A stretch of DNA of 64,000 bases from Tieghemostelium lacteum (lineage: Eukaryota; Evosea; Eumycetozoa; Dictyosteliales; Raperosteliaceae). A model generated the notes under the pieces. It saw nothing but the letters and a program-made list of their open reading frames with translations, was not told the origin of the DNA and searched no databases. Every line of letters begins with the position of its first letter. The stretch's first letter is position 1. Positions 22,774 through 31,583 of the stretch are shown here, one piece after another. Both the position numbers and the translations under genes were made by a program. The stretch lies in assembly GCA_001606155.1 (NCBI GenBank), contig LODT01000013.1, forward strand, positions 992,001 to 1,056,000. The letters run 5' to 3'.

Positions 22774-23459
22774 ATAATTAATTATTATATTTTTGTATTT
22801 TAAATTATCCAATGAACTTCTTTATTCATTCTTTTATAAAGATAAAAATAATTCACCACAATCGCACTATATTTACAAATTTAGAAAGCTTAAAAATTTC
22901 ATTTACAAGAAAAAATAGAACATTCAGAATCCATTTAATTAAGGATAGATATTAAATCCAGAAATATAAAATCCAAAAATGACAGAAAACAATAATAATA
23001 ATAATAATATTTATAAATCAAATTGCCATTGTAAAGCAGTTATATTTGAAGTAACTACCAAATATCTATGAAACTAATAGTTATAGATGTAATTGTAGTG
23101 TATGTACCAGTGTAAGATATTGGCAGTTCATTATAAAACCAACTAATTTAAAAATGATAACTGGTGATGACTCTATCAGTACATATCAGTTCGAACCAAA
23201 AGTTACTACTCATAGATTCTGTAAGCATTGTCAAAGGCTCTACATCAATATGGCGAAATAAATACATTAACATTAATATTCTTTACTTCTTATTTCTTTT
23301 TTTAAATTTATTAATTAACTTTGCACATATCTATCTGACATCTGATCGCGTTTTTTTTTTTTACAGATTTTGACTGACACAGTCCAAACAGAAAATTAAA
23401 TTTACATTTTTTTTTTCTCACACTTTAAATTATTTACATAATAATAGTTCATCAAATAA
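22774..23459. other. Intergenic region with a broken GFA-domain gene
   Basis: This is the space between the TPR gene and WASP. It holds a frameshifted GFA-domain remnant (22978-23260). The last 200 bp before WASP have T-runs and no coding signal. Confidence 0.6.
22978..23260 (+). pseudogene. GFA/CENP-V-type zinc-binding domain, frameshifted
   Basis: The frame from the ATG at 22978 gives MTENN..., then SNCHCKAVIFEVTT with the first Cys-x-Cys pair, and stops soon after. A second frame starting within a few bases gives RCNCSVCTSVRYWQFIIKP and, later, HRFCKHC, the expected second and third cysteine clusters of a GFA (glutathione-dependent formaldehyde-activating / CENP-V) domain. The three clusters are in correct order and spacing across the two frames, so this is one domain with a break near 23055-23068. 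An intron of normal size does not fit there. After FCKHC the expected CGV-type continuation is also lost. It is either a pseudogene or a sequence error in a small gene of about 95 codons. Confidence 0.65.
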
Positions 23460-24797
23460 ATGGTAACATTATCTGATCAAGAAAAAAACCAAGTGTCATT
23501 TGTACATGGTTCCTCTTGTGATATATTAAGCACAACAGTTGCAAGATTGTATGATGGAAAATCAGGTTATTGGGAATTTACAGGTGCTGTAGGTGCAGTT
23601 TCCGTAATTAGTGATCGTGTAGGAAAAGTTAATCACATTAAAATTGTTGATCTAAGAGTAAGATATCAAATTTGACCATTTTTGGGAAATTATTAATTAA
23701 TTTATAAATAATCTAAAATATAGACGACTAGATGTGTATTTGAACAAGAGTTATATGATGGTTTTGATTATCAGAAACCAAGAGACTTTTTCCATACTTT
23801 TGAAGGTGATTCACAGGTTTTTGGATTGTCGTTTGCTGATATTAGTGAGGCTGCCGAATTTTATCAACAGGTTTTGAATTGTAAATCTGGTGTTTCTAGA
23901 GCTGCTGCTGCTAATATTAGTACTGCTAAATTGCAGTCACAGACATCTAGCCAATCACTAAAGAAGGAGGAACCTAAAAAGAAAAAATCTGGATTTTTTG
24001 GTAAATTCTTTGGGGGTGGTGAGGAGGAGAATATGGAAATTAGTTCCCCAACATCGTTCCAACATAAGTCACATATTGGATGGGATCCTGAGAAAGGGTT
24101 TGATATTAGGGATATTCCAGCTGATTGGAGAAAACTATTTCAGAGTGCTGGTATTAAGAAGTCGGATTTGAAAGATGCTGAAACTGCTAAACAGTTGGTT
24201 AGTATTATTGGTCAACATCAAGCTTCTGAAGGTGCATCTAAAGCTCCTCCCCCCCCTCCACCTTCCCATGGACGTTCTGTTCCACCTCCACCTCCACCAT
24301 CTCATCAACAACCTCATCCATTACCTCATGTACCATCTCATCATCCACCTCCACCTCCACCATCTCATCATCCACAAACTCCTCCACCTCCTCCACCACA
24401 TGTTAGTACACCACCTCCTCCACCTCCAATGAATCATACACCTCCCCCACCTCCACCTCCTGTTCATAATACTGGTGGTGTACCTCCTCCTCCACCTCCT
24501 CCACCTCCAATGAATCATACACCTCCTCCACCTCCTCCAATGAATAATAACGGACCAAATTCATTAGCACGTCATGACTCTTCAGTTGGTAGAGGTGATC
24601 TATTGGCATCTATTAGAGAAGGTAAGAAACTACATCATGTTGATCCTGATGAAAATCCTCTACCTGACGTTAAGGATATCACCAATGAAGGAAATCTAGT
24701 AGCAACTTTAGCTAATTTCATGGCAAATCGTCGTGCAAATTTAGGAGAAGATATTGTAGAAGAAGATGATGACGATGATGATTGGAGTGACTATTAA
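23460..24797 (+). CDS. wasA: WASP, activator of the Arp2/3 complex
   Basis: Two exons, 23460..23657 and 23724..24797, joined across a 66-nt gtaaga...tag intron; 423 residues. A WH1/EVH1 domain fills residues 1 to about 115 (VARLYDGKSGYWEFTGAVGA; the second half VFEQELYDGFDYQKPRDFF lies after the intron). A basic KKEEPKKKKSG segment follows, then a CRIB/GBD motif that binds Cdc42/Rac (ISSPTSFQHKSHIGWDPEKG). Next is a long proline-rich region for profilin and SH3 binding, a single WH2 motif (GRGDLLASIREGKKLHHV), and a short acidic C terminus ending DDDDDWSDY whose Trp contacts Arp2/3. All WASP parts are present in the normal order. It drives branched actin assembly at the leading edge and at endocytic sites. 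Confidence 0.96.
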
Positions 24798-24941
24798 GTT
24801 GTAATGCATTATCTTTTTTCTCAATTGGCCAATGAATTTTATAATTTTTTTAAATTAAATGACATCTTTAATTAATTTTTATTCTTTGAGACTTGTTTTT
24901 TTATTTTTTTTATTTTCTACATAGTATATCTTTCATTAATA

Positions 24942-26648
24942 ATGATACTACCTCACTATTTAATTTCAAACATATTTAATTTGATTCTTAAATGTAGTAA
25001 TAGGGCTTCTTTTATAAAGTATTTTGTTCAAAAGATTGTATTGTTAAGTAAAGATATCAATAGAAATGTTTTAAGAAAATTACATGTACCTTGTATTTAT
25101 TTGGATACTAAAGTGTATACCAGTGCTGGTGATATGTATTGTTTTGAAATGTTGGAAAGGTTAAATATAGGTTATGGGGTACAGTTGTATATAAACCCTA
25201 CAATGATAACATCCAATACAAAATATAACTATCTTAGAAACAGAGTGGTAGAGTTTAATTCTGACTCTACTGAGATCTCACAAGATGATATAGATAATTT
25301 ACCAAACTGTTCTGTATTTAAAATAAATATATCTAGTTATGCTTCTATTGGTAAATACTTGGAATTGGATTTCCAATCCGTGGTTTCAAGGTATGCTGAA
25401 AGTGATATAATGTTGGCATGTTATCAAGACTTTTCACTGGATTTCACTAAAATACTATCGAATATATATACCAAGTTAATATTCATGGATTCAAAGTTCA
25501 TAGATAATGGTATAAAACCTTATACTTGTAATAGAAGTATTACTGCAACATATTTATATAATATTAAAATTTCAAAAGAGATTTTATCTAATCTATTAGA
25601 TTCACTAGTATCTTTAGAGGAGTTTCAATGTGAAATATCAATTCCAAAATCTTCATTGGACCAAATTGCACTTATAATATCAAATTCTAAGGCATTTCAA
25701 ACTTTGAAAACCTTAATGATTATGCCATTTTACCAGACAGATGCAGAAATAACTTGGTGTACTTTAAGACATATTTTAAACAAACCATCAAAACTTGAAA
25801 AACTCACAATAGATGCAAACGAATTGGTATTTATTTATCCAATTACTTTGGCAAATCAAATTGAGAATACCACTATACATTCATTTATTTTCAAACTAAA
25901 TAAGTTTGATAGAATGTCATTTAATATTCTAAATCACTGGAAAGATCCATCACATTTAAGAGTACTTCATTTATGTCCCTCTACATTACTAGGACCATGC
26001 AATGATCCAGGAAAATTTAATACACTTGATAATGTATCACTTCGTTTTTCTGAAAATGCACAACCCAATACCCTACTCCTCCAACTTATTCAATCCAATA
26101 CAATGACTATAAAGAGAATCACCTTAGCTTATAAAAACACATTAAATAATGTTGGTTCGACCTATATTAATTCTATATTGTCATCTAAATGTTTAAATTT
26201 AACAACATTAGAATTCAGTGATTTATCAGTGGCCAATATCAATCTATTTTTAGATAGTAATTACTCAACTGTACAAAAATTAACAGTTATAAATTCAGAA
26301 GGTGATACTAGTGATTTTTCAACTCTTGTTAAGGCAATTTCACAAAATAGATCACTTACCTCCTTCTCCCTCTTAGGATACAATAGTAGAAGACTTAATA
26401 CTCTTCTTTTATCAATTGATTATATATTTAATCACGTATTCAGTATATTATCAAATAATCATCAACTGACTTATCTTAATTTATCACTAACTCACAATCA
26501 AAACTTTTCCTTTTCTACCACTAAACTTATCCGATATGAACAAATTCTCAAATTGAATTCTACAATTAAGCAAATAATAACTGGATTCCATGATAAACAA
26601 GGAATTATAGATCTTTTTAATAAATATCAAATTAAAACTAGTCTATAA
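24942..26648 (+). CDS. F-box-like LRR family protein (paralogue B)
   Basis: Single exon, 568 residues. The N terminus MILPHYLISNIFNLILKCSN matches the start of the paralogues at 15985 and 27038 and resembles a divergent F-box. Irregular leucine-rich repeats follow (RVLHLCPSTLLG, NLTTLEFSDLSVANINLF and SLTSFSLLGYNSRRLNTLL). It stands in tandem with the shorter copy at 27038; an orphan exon of another type lies between them. A possible acceptor site (ctacatag, ending at 24922) precedes the ATG in frame, so a short 5' exon like that of the 27038 gene may exist, but none was found. Confidence 0.8.
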   Translation: MILPHYLISNIFNLILKCSNRASFIKYFVQKIVLLSKDINRNVLRKLHVPCIYLDTKVYTSAGDMYCFEMLERLNIGYGVQLYINPTMITSNTKYNYLRNRVVEFNSDSTEISQDDIDNLPNCSVFKINISSYASIGKYLELDFQSVVSRYAESDIMLACYQDFSLDFTKILSNIYTKLIFMDSKFIDNGIKPYTCNRSITATYLYNIKISKEILSNLLDSLVSLEEFQCEISIPKSSLDQIALIISNSKAFQTLKTLMIMPFYQTDAEITWCTLRHILNKPSKLEKLTIDANELVFIYPITLANQIENTTIHSFIFKLNKFDRMSFNILNHWKDPSHLRVLHLCPSTLLGPCNDPGKFNTLDNVSLRFSENAQPNTLLLQLIQSNTMTIKRITLAYKNTLNNVGSTYINSILSSKCLNLTTLEFSDLSVANINLFLDSNYSTVQKLTVINSEGDTSDFSTLVKAISQNRSLTSFSLLGYNSRRLNTLLLSIDYIFNHVFSILSNNHQLTYLNLSLTHNQNFSFSTTKLIRYEQILKLNSTIKQIITGFHDKQGIIDLFNKYQIKTSL

Positions 26649-27037
26649 CTTTACAAACAATAAACCACCATATTTTAAAATCATATATTAATTATTTTTG
26701 CTTTTAATTTTTAAAAAATAATAGAAACATTATCAAACATTGAAATTGTTCAAAATAGCTCTGTTTCAAAAGGTAATATTCAAGGTTCATCAAGTGCTAA
26801 TGTAATGGAGCAATTCCAATATGGTGGAGGTGGTTGTGGATGTGGTAGAAGAAATAATATTGATTAATTTGTTAATTTATTTAAATGTTTGAAACAATAA
26901 ATAAATTTCAATATGAATTATTTTAAAAATTTGTAAAATGAATTACCCCATTTAAAACATCACATGATAATCATTACCAAGGTTAATTCTTTTTTTTTAA
27001 AATTAATTTTTTACAACACTGATTTTAATGAAATATA
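26649..27037. other. Spacer between tandem LRR paralogues
   Basis: This contains the orphan exon at 26725-26867. The rest is A/T-rich with no other coding signal. Confidence 0.5.
26725..26867 (+). CDS. Orphan 3' exon of a small Gly/Cys-rich protein
   Basis: An AATAATAG acceptor-like site is followed by a frame of 46 residues that starts TLSNIEIVQNSSVSKG and ends EQFQYGGGGCGCGRRNNID before a TAA stop. It looks like the last exon of a small dictyostelid two-exon protein with a Gly/Cys-rich end, a style seen in HssA- or SigN-like small proteins. No 5' exon fits: the 76 bases back to the LRR stop codon contain no ATG and no GT donor. The 5' part may have been separated or lost when the LRR gene came to lie upstream. 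The family call is only by resemblance. Confidence 0.45.
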
Positions 27038-28312
27038 ATGAATGAAAATAATGATGATCATATAATATCAAAAGGTAAATAAACTATATTTTATAATAGG
27101 TTAATTAGAATACTTTAATATTAATCTATTCATTATTCAGAGTTAATATTACCACACTATTTAATTATTAATATATTTGAATATATTTTAAACTATAGTA
27201 ATGATTGCAGTAAAATTAGTAATTTTCTACACAATGTAATATTGATAAACAAGTCATGGAATTCTACTATTTTACCAAAATTCAAAACTACATCAATCAA
27301 AATTAAGAGTAAAGAGAGTTTGATAGCAAATCAACATCTATTTACAATGATGGATAGATATATGATTAGTTACCAGATTGAATTGGGTAGAGAAATTCCA
27401 TGTTCAAATAGTGCTATAAATAGTTTTGAAAAGGATAAAATATCATTGGAATTAACTAAAATCAATAGTCATGTTTCTAACTTGTTTTTGGAGACTTCTG
27501 GTTTGAATAGTGACCTTTTGATATCAAGTGATATTACATCTACCAATGTTGATATGAGAAAATATCAAGATAGTTTGATTTATATTTTCAGAGAGATCTT
27601 ACAACAGTATCCTAATGTCACCAAACTATATTTAAACTCACCAGTTGCTCATTATTTTATTCAATCAGATAGAAGGGATATACAATACAATTTCCTCTAT
27701 CAAGTGTCATCAAGAAATGGTGAAACTACTCCCATAGGTTTATTTGATAAACTACTAAATTCACCATTTCGTTTGTTTCTGATAAAGTATTGTAATTTCA
27801 CAAACTTACATAAAAACTATTTTAATGTGAGTAGTGGGTTTCAAGGAAACTCTACAATAAGAGAACTAGTATTCATGTCATCTACCACCTCATTTCATAT
27901 ACTAGAGAATCTAATCAATCGTTTAGATAATCTTGAATATCTAGACTTGTATAATGTAAAATATACAACTTATTTTGAGAGTTTTGATATCATTATTCAA
28001 AAGATAATCTCTTCTAGACAATTCTCAAAATTGAAAAAGTTCAAATTTGGAACTGGTGTCTCAAAGAAACAAGTTAGTTTAGATACCATTATACTACTAT
28101 TAAATACACCAACACAGTTAAAATACTGTCTTTTGTCATTCTATGAAATTGTAAATAATAACTATTTATCTGCTGATTCAACTATCAATAATACCACTTT
28201 AAATACTCTAAAACTTCACAGTGAAAGAGTTACATCACCATTCTCACTTCTCTCCATCTGGAAAGATATCTCAAATTTAAAAACCATTGAAATCAGTCAA
28301 AATTGTATATAA
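27038..28312 (+). CDS. F-box-like LRR family protein (paralogue C, short)
   Basis: Two exons, 27038..27074 and 27141..28312, with a 66-nt gtaaat...cag intron; 402 residues. The 12-residue first exon (MNENNDDHIISK) is joined in frame to LILPHYLIINIFEYIL, the family's F-box-like start, followed by VILINKSWNSTILPKF and leucine-rich repeats (NLEYLDLYNVKYTTYF, KLKKFKFGTGVSKKQVSLDT). Compared with its relatives (554 and 568 residues) it stops about 150 residues early, just after LKTIEISQN, and nothing downstream restores the missing repeats. It ends 58 bp from the end of the convergent L2HGDH gene, so the C-terminal part may have been lost when this junction formed. Confidence 0.78.
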
Positions 28313-28370
28313 ATACCTTTTTATACCTTTTTTTGTGTATATATAATTATATAATAAAATGCACATTACA

Positions 28371-29669
28371 TTATTTTATAATTTTTGAACTTGAAGTATC
28401 GGGGAAAAAGGTTGAATTGAATCTTGAGAGTATTTCTTTACTGATTGCTAATGAACTTGTAGCTGATGGTGAAGGACTATTTCTAACATGAAGAATTGGG
28501 AGATTAGGTGGTTGATCAAAAATAAAGTCTTCAATGAGATTACCGTCTTGTGAGATTGCTTGAGATCTCACACCGCTACCAGCATACTCAATCATGTCTT
28601 CTGTAATATTTGTCATGTAAGGTTTGAGATATTGAATAAACATACCATTAAAGATATCTCTTGCTAATTCTCTAGCACCAAATTTCCAATGTTTTGCAGA
28701 TAGTTTTAATAAACCACCATGTGTAATCATTTCTTTGAGATCTTGTAGTGAGATGTCTTTGTAAGAGTACCCTTCTCGATGGAATGCCAAAACTGCATTA
28801 GGACCCAACCATATATCTCCACTTACTTTTTTTGTAAAATGTATACCCAAAAATGGAAATTGTGGGTTTGGAACTGGATAAACATTACCTTTAATCAGGT
28901 GACTGTATTCAGATTTAAATTTCATAAAACTTCCTCTAAAAGGTACAATAGAAGGTTCAACAGATTCAGAATCTGTCATTTTTGAAACTCTATCACTATA
29001 CATTCCAGCACAAGTTATTAGGTATCTACTTTGAATCGTCTCATTTCCATCAGAAACTCTAACTAATTTATCAACATTAGAGTAATCAATATTCTTTACA
29101 TTAAAATTTAGTTTCAATTCACCACCAAGTTCCTTAAAATCATTCACATAACTAGCAGTTACATGTTTGTAATTTACAATACCGGTAGTGGGACAATATA
29201 TTGCTTTAATACCACCATCAATATAAGGCTCATATTTGTTAATGTCCTTCCTAGAGATCATTTGTAGATCTTTTACACCATTTTCTTTACCTCTGTTAAA
29301 CAGAATCTCTAGTGGCTCCAATTCCTCTTTTTTAGTGGCAACTATTAGTTTACCACACTGTTCATGTGCAATGGATTTACTTTTACAATAGTCAATCATC
29401 ATTTCCGAACCTTTAGCACAGAGCTTAGCTCTGGTACTACCAGGTTTATAATAAATGCCACAATGTATGACACCAGAGTTATGTGAGCTCTGATGTTTTG
29501 CAAATTCATTTTCTTTCTCTACTACCATTACTTTGAAATCAGGATACTGTAATTTCAATTCTCTAGCTGTTGCCATCCCAACTATACCAGCACCTATGAT
29601 TGTTACATCATATATCTTGTTGTTATTAGTTATAGTGCAATATCCCCTTTTTAGAATATGACTTAACAT
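28371..29669 (-). CDS. l2hgdh: L-2-hydroxyglutarate dehydrogenase, mitochondrial
   Basis: Single exon, 432 residues. The first 18 residues (MLSHILKRGYCTITNNNK) look like a short mitochondrial presequence. The FAD-binding Rossmann motif VTIIGAGIVGMATARELK follows, with the DAO-family signature SSHNSGVIHCGIYY near residue 60. Other family segments are AKLCAKGSEMMIDYC, CGKLIVATKKEELEPL, CAGMYSDRVSKM and GSGVRSQAIS close to the C terminus. The enzyme oxidises L-2-hydroxyglutarate to 2-oxoglutarate and passes electrons to the quinone pool. It is a metabolite-repair enzyme that removes a side product of malate dehydrogenase. Confidence 0.94.
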   Translation of the reverse strand: MLSHILKRGYCTITNNNKIYDVTIIGAGIVGMATARELKLQYPDFKVMVVEKENEFAKHQSSHNSGVIHCGIYYKPGSTRAKLCAKGSEMMIDYCKSKSIAHEQCGKLIVATKKEELEPLEILFNRGKENGVKDLQMISRKDINKYEPYIDGGIKAIYCPTTGIVNYKHVTASYVNDFKELGGELKLNFNVKNIDYSNVDKLVRVSDGNETIQSRYLITCAGMYSDRVSKMTDSESVEPSIVPFRGSFMKFKSEYSHLIKGNVYPVPNPQFPFLGIHFTKKVSGDIWLGPNAVLAFHREGYSYKDISLQDLKEMITHGGLLKLSAKHWKFGARELARDIFNGMFIQYLKPYMTNITEDMIEYAGSGVRSQAISQDGNLIEDFIFDQPPNLPILHVRNSPSPSATSSLAISKEILSRFNSTFFPDTSSSKIIK

Positions 29670-30155
29670 TCCTAAATCAATTTAAATGTAAAAAAATAAA
29701 AACAAAAAAGATAAATGTCGCTCATTAAATTTATTTAGAAATTAAAATCTAAAACTATTGTATAAATATTGGAAATCCCCAAAAGAAATTCCCAATCGAT
29801 TGAATACCTCACCAGAAAAGTTTATGATATTTTATATAAAATTTTAAAAGTGTAGAAAATGTCAAAAATTTTTATTTTTTTTTTCAATCAGATATCAGTG
29901 GAGTGTGTTTATTTTATCAATCTATTTTTATTTTTGTTGTAAAATATCTTTTTTTTTATTTATTTATTTATATATCTAAATTGTAATATTACATTTCTTA
30001 CGTTTCAAACTATATAATTAAATTTACCCTATACCAACAAATAAATAAACCTATTTGAGTAGAGGTTGATATCAACATTACTACACCTACACAACACCCC
30101 CACACACATTCACTATAAAACAATTTTCAAAGACATATAAAACAATCAACCAAAA
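29670..30155. promoter_or_regulatory. Divergent promoter region, L2HGDH / membrane protein
   Basis: 486 bp between two divergent start codons, A/T-rich, with a C-rich patch (acaacacccccacacacatt near 30092-30111) just upstream of the membrane-protein gene. No defined element was recognised. Confidence 0.4.
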
Positions 30156-31442
30156 ATGACAATAGAAACAAAATTAAATCAAATTGTTGACAATAAGATT
30201 GAAAATGATTTGGATTCAGATTCAGAATCAGTTGATTTGACAGAAAACAAACGACAGAAATTTCCATACAAGAGGATTGGTAAATCATTTCTAGTTGTTG
30301 CTATTTTAGTTGCAGTATTTACTATTGTGTTACCAACAGCACTATATGACAGGATTGGATTAGTAGACGACGGTCTGATATTCCGTGCACTCTTTGGAGT
30401 ATTTATGTTCTGTCTATTTATATGTCTGATCAACATTTACTATCTAGGTGGAGAATCACAGGCATGGGACGCAGATACCGATGTCAATGATTTAGATTTC
30501 TCCTTCAGTAATGTTATAGCAATCATTGGTATCATTATTGAATTTGTTCAAATTTGCTCATTTTCATTTAATGCCACCACACCATTTCTCGGTTCAGAGG
30601 CATTACGTCATACCAATTATATAGCAATTCCTTATTCAGAAGGTATTTCATTTAAAGTCATGTATTGGGTAATGTTCGCATTTGCCTTCACACCTTATAT
30701 ATTCATTGTGATGGTACGTCTTATTGTGCATATAATGACAAGAAGAAACGGTGAAGATTTCACCTCACAATTCATGACCAACCACCAACAAAACATTTAT
30801 TCCGTTCTGTGGTTCCTTGTCAATACCATGTATCTTCCAGTTATCGGAACCATGTTTGGTGGTATAGATTGCACATTTACAGATAGCGAGGCAACCTTGG
30901 ATTCCGATCCTGTTACCCATTGCCTTAAAGGTCTACATGTACCCTACATTATCTGCTCTCTATTAGCACTTGTAATGTATTACCCAGCAGCATCATTTGC
31001 ACAATCACAAACCCAGTCAATAAGTGACATTAAATTCAAACCTAGAATTGTATTTATTTTTGCACAGGGTAAAGTCATTCTTGCAGCCATAACTGTTTTT
31101 GCAACTACCTTGTCAGCAGTCTACTTATCCGCAGTCATTGTTGTAAATTTTATATTCCTCATAATCAATGTACTCTTGAAACCATGTCTTGTCGAATGGG
31201 TCAATCGTATGAGAACTGTCTTCTTTTCATTCTGTCTTCTCACAACCATTTGCTCGTGTATAGCCTACGGTGGAGTTGACCAATATATACCTCTGGTACT
31301 CTTAATTGTAGGTTATGTCGCATTGGCTGTATGTTTCGCCATCTATTATCAAATTAGAGAATCTGTAATACTATTTTTCAAATCCAAACTATTTAAAAAC
31401 CAAAAATCAACTTTATCTTCCTCTCAAGTTGCAAACCCATAA
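30156..31442 (+). CDS. Polytopic membrane protein of unknown function
   Basis: Single exon, 428 residues. An acidic cytosolic-type N terminus (NDLDSDSESVDLTENKRQK) precedes about ten hydrophobic segments, the first at residues 46-65 (FLVVAILVAVFTIVLPTALY) and the last near 390-410. A hydrophilic loop with three cysteines (GGIDCTFTDSEATLDSDPVTHCLKG) lies between segments 5 and 6 and could be disulphide-bonded on the outside. The tail is short, basic and serine-rich. There is no signal peptide. I do not recognise the family; the shape recalls a channel or transporter. Confidence 0.85.
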   Translation: MTIETKLNQIVDNKIENDLDSDSESVDLTENKRQKFPYKRIGKSFLVVAILVAVFTIVLPTALYDRIGLVDDGLIFRALFGVFMFCLFICLINIYYLGGESQAWDADTDVNDLDFSFSNVIAIIGIIIEFVQICSFSFNATTPFLGSEALRHTNYIAIPYSEGISFKVMYWVMFAFAFTPYIFIVMVRLIVHIMTRRNGEDFTSQFMTNHQQNIYSVLWFLVNTMYLPVIGTMFGGIDCTFTDSEATLDSDPVTHCLKGLHVPYIICSLLALVMYYPAASFAQSQTQSISDIKFKPRIVFIFAQGKVILAAITVFATTLSAVYLSAVIVVNFIFLIINVLLKPCLVEWVNRMRTVFFSFCLLTTICSCIAYGGVDQYIPLVLLIVGYVALAVCFAIYYQIRESVILFFKSKLFKNQKSTLSSSQVANP

Positions 31443-31583
31443 TTTCATAAAGTATACGGCATATACCAATAAAAAAGATCTATATAGTAAAATCTTAAAA
31501 TAAAAAAAATATAAAATAAATATATAAAACCATAAAATCCGAGAGATATATATATATAATAAAAACAAAAATCCTAATATTTA

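Noticed and set aside
24135-24609. Several antisense frames rich in Arg, Trp and Met
   Set aside because: They are shadows of the WASP proline-rich repeats.
26642-26867. Orphan exon as a 3' exon of the LRR gene at 24942
   Set aside because: The only GT near the LRR stop is a poor donor (gtctat), and the LRR protein already ends like its paralogue at 15985.
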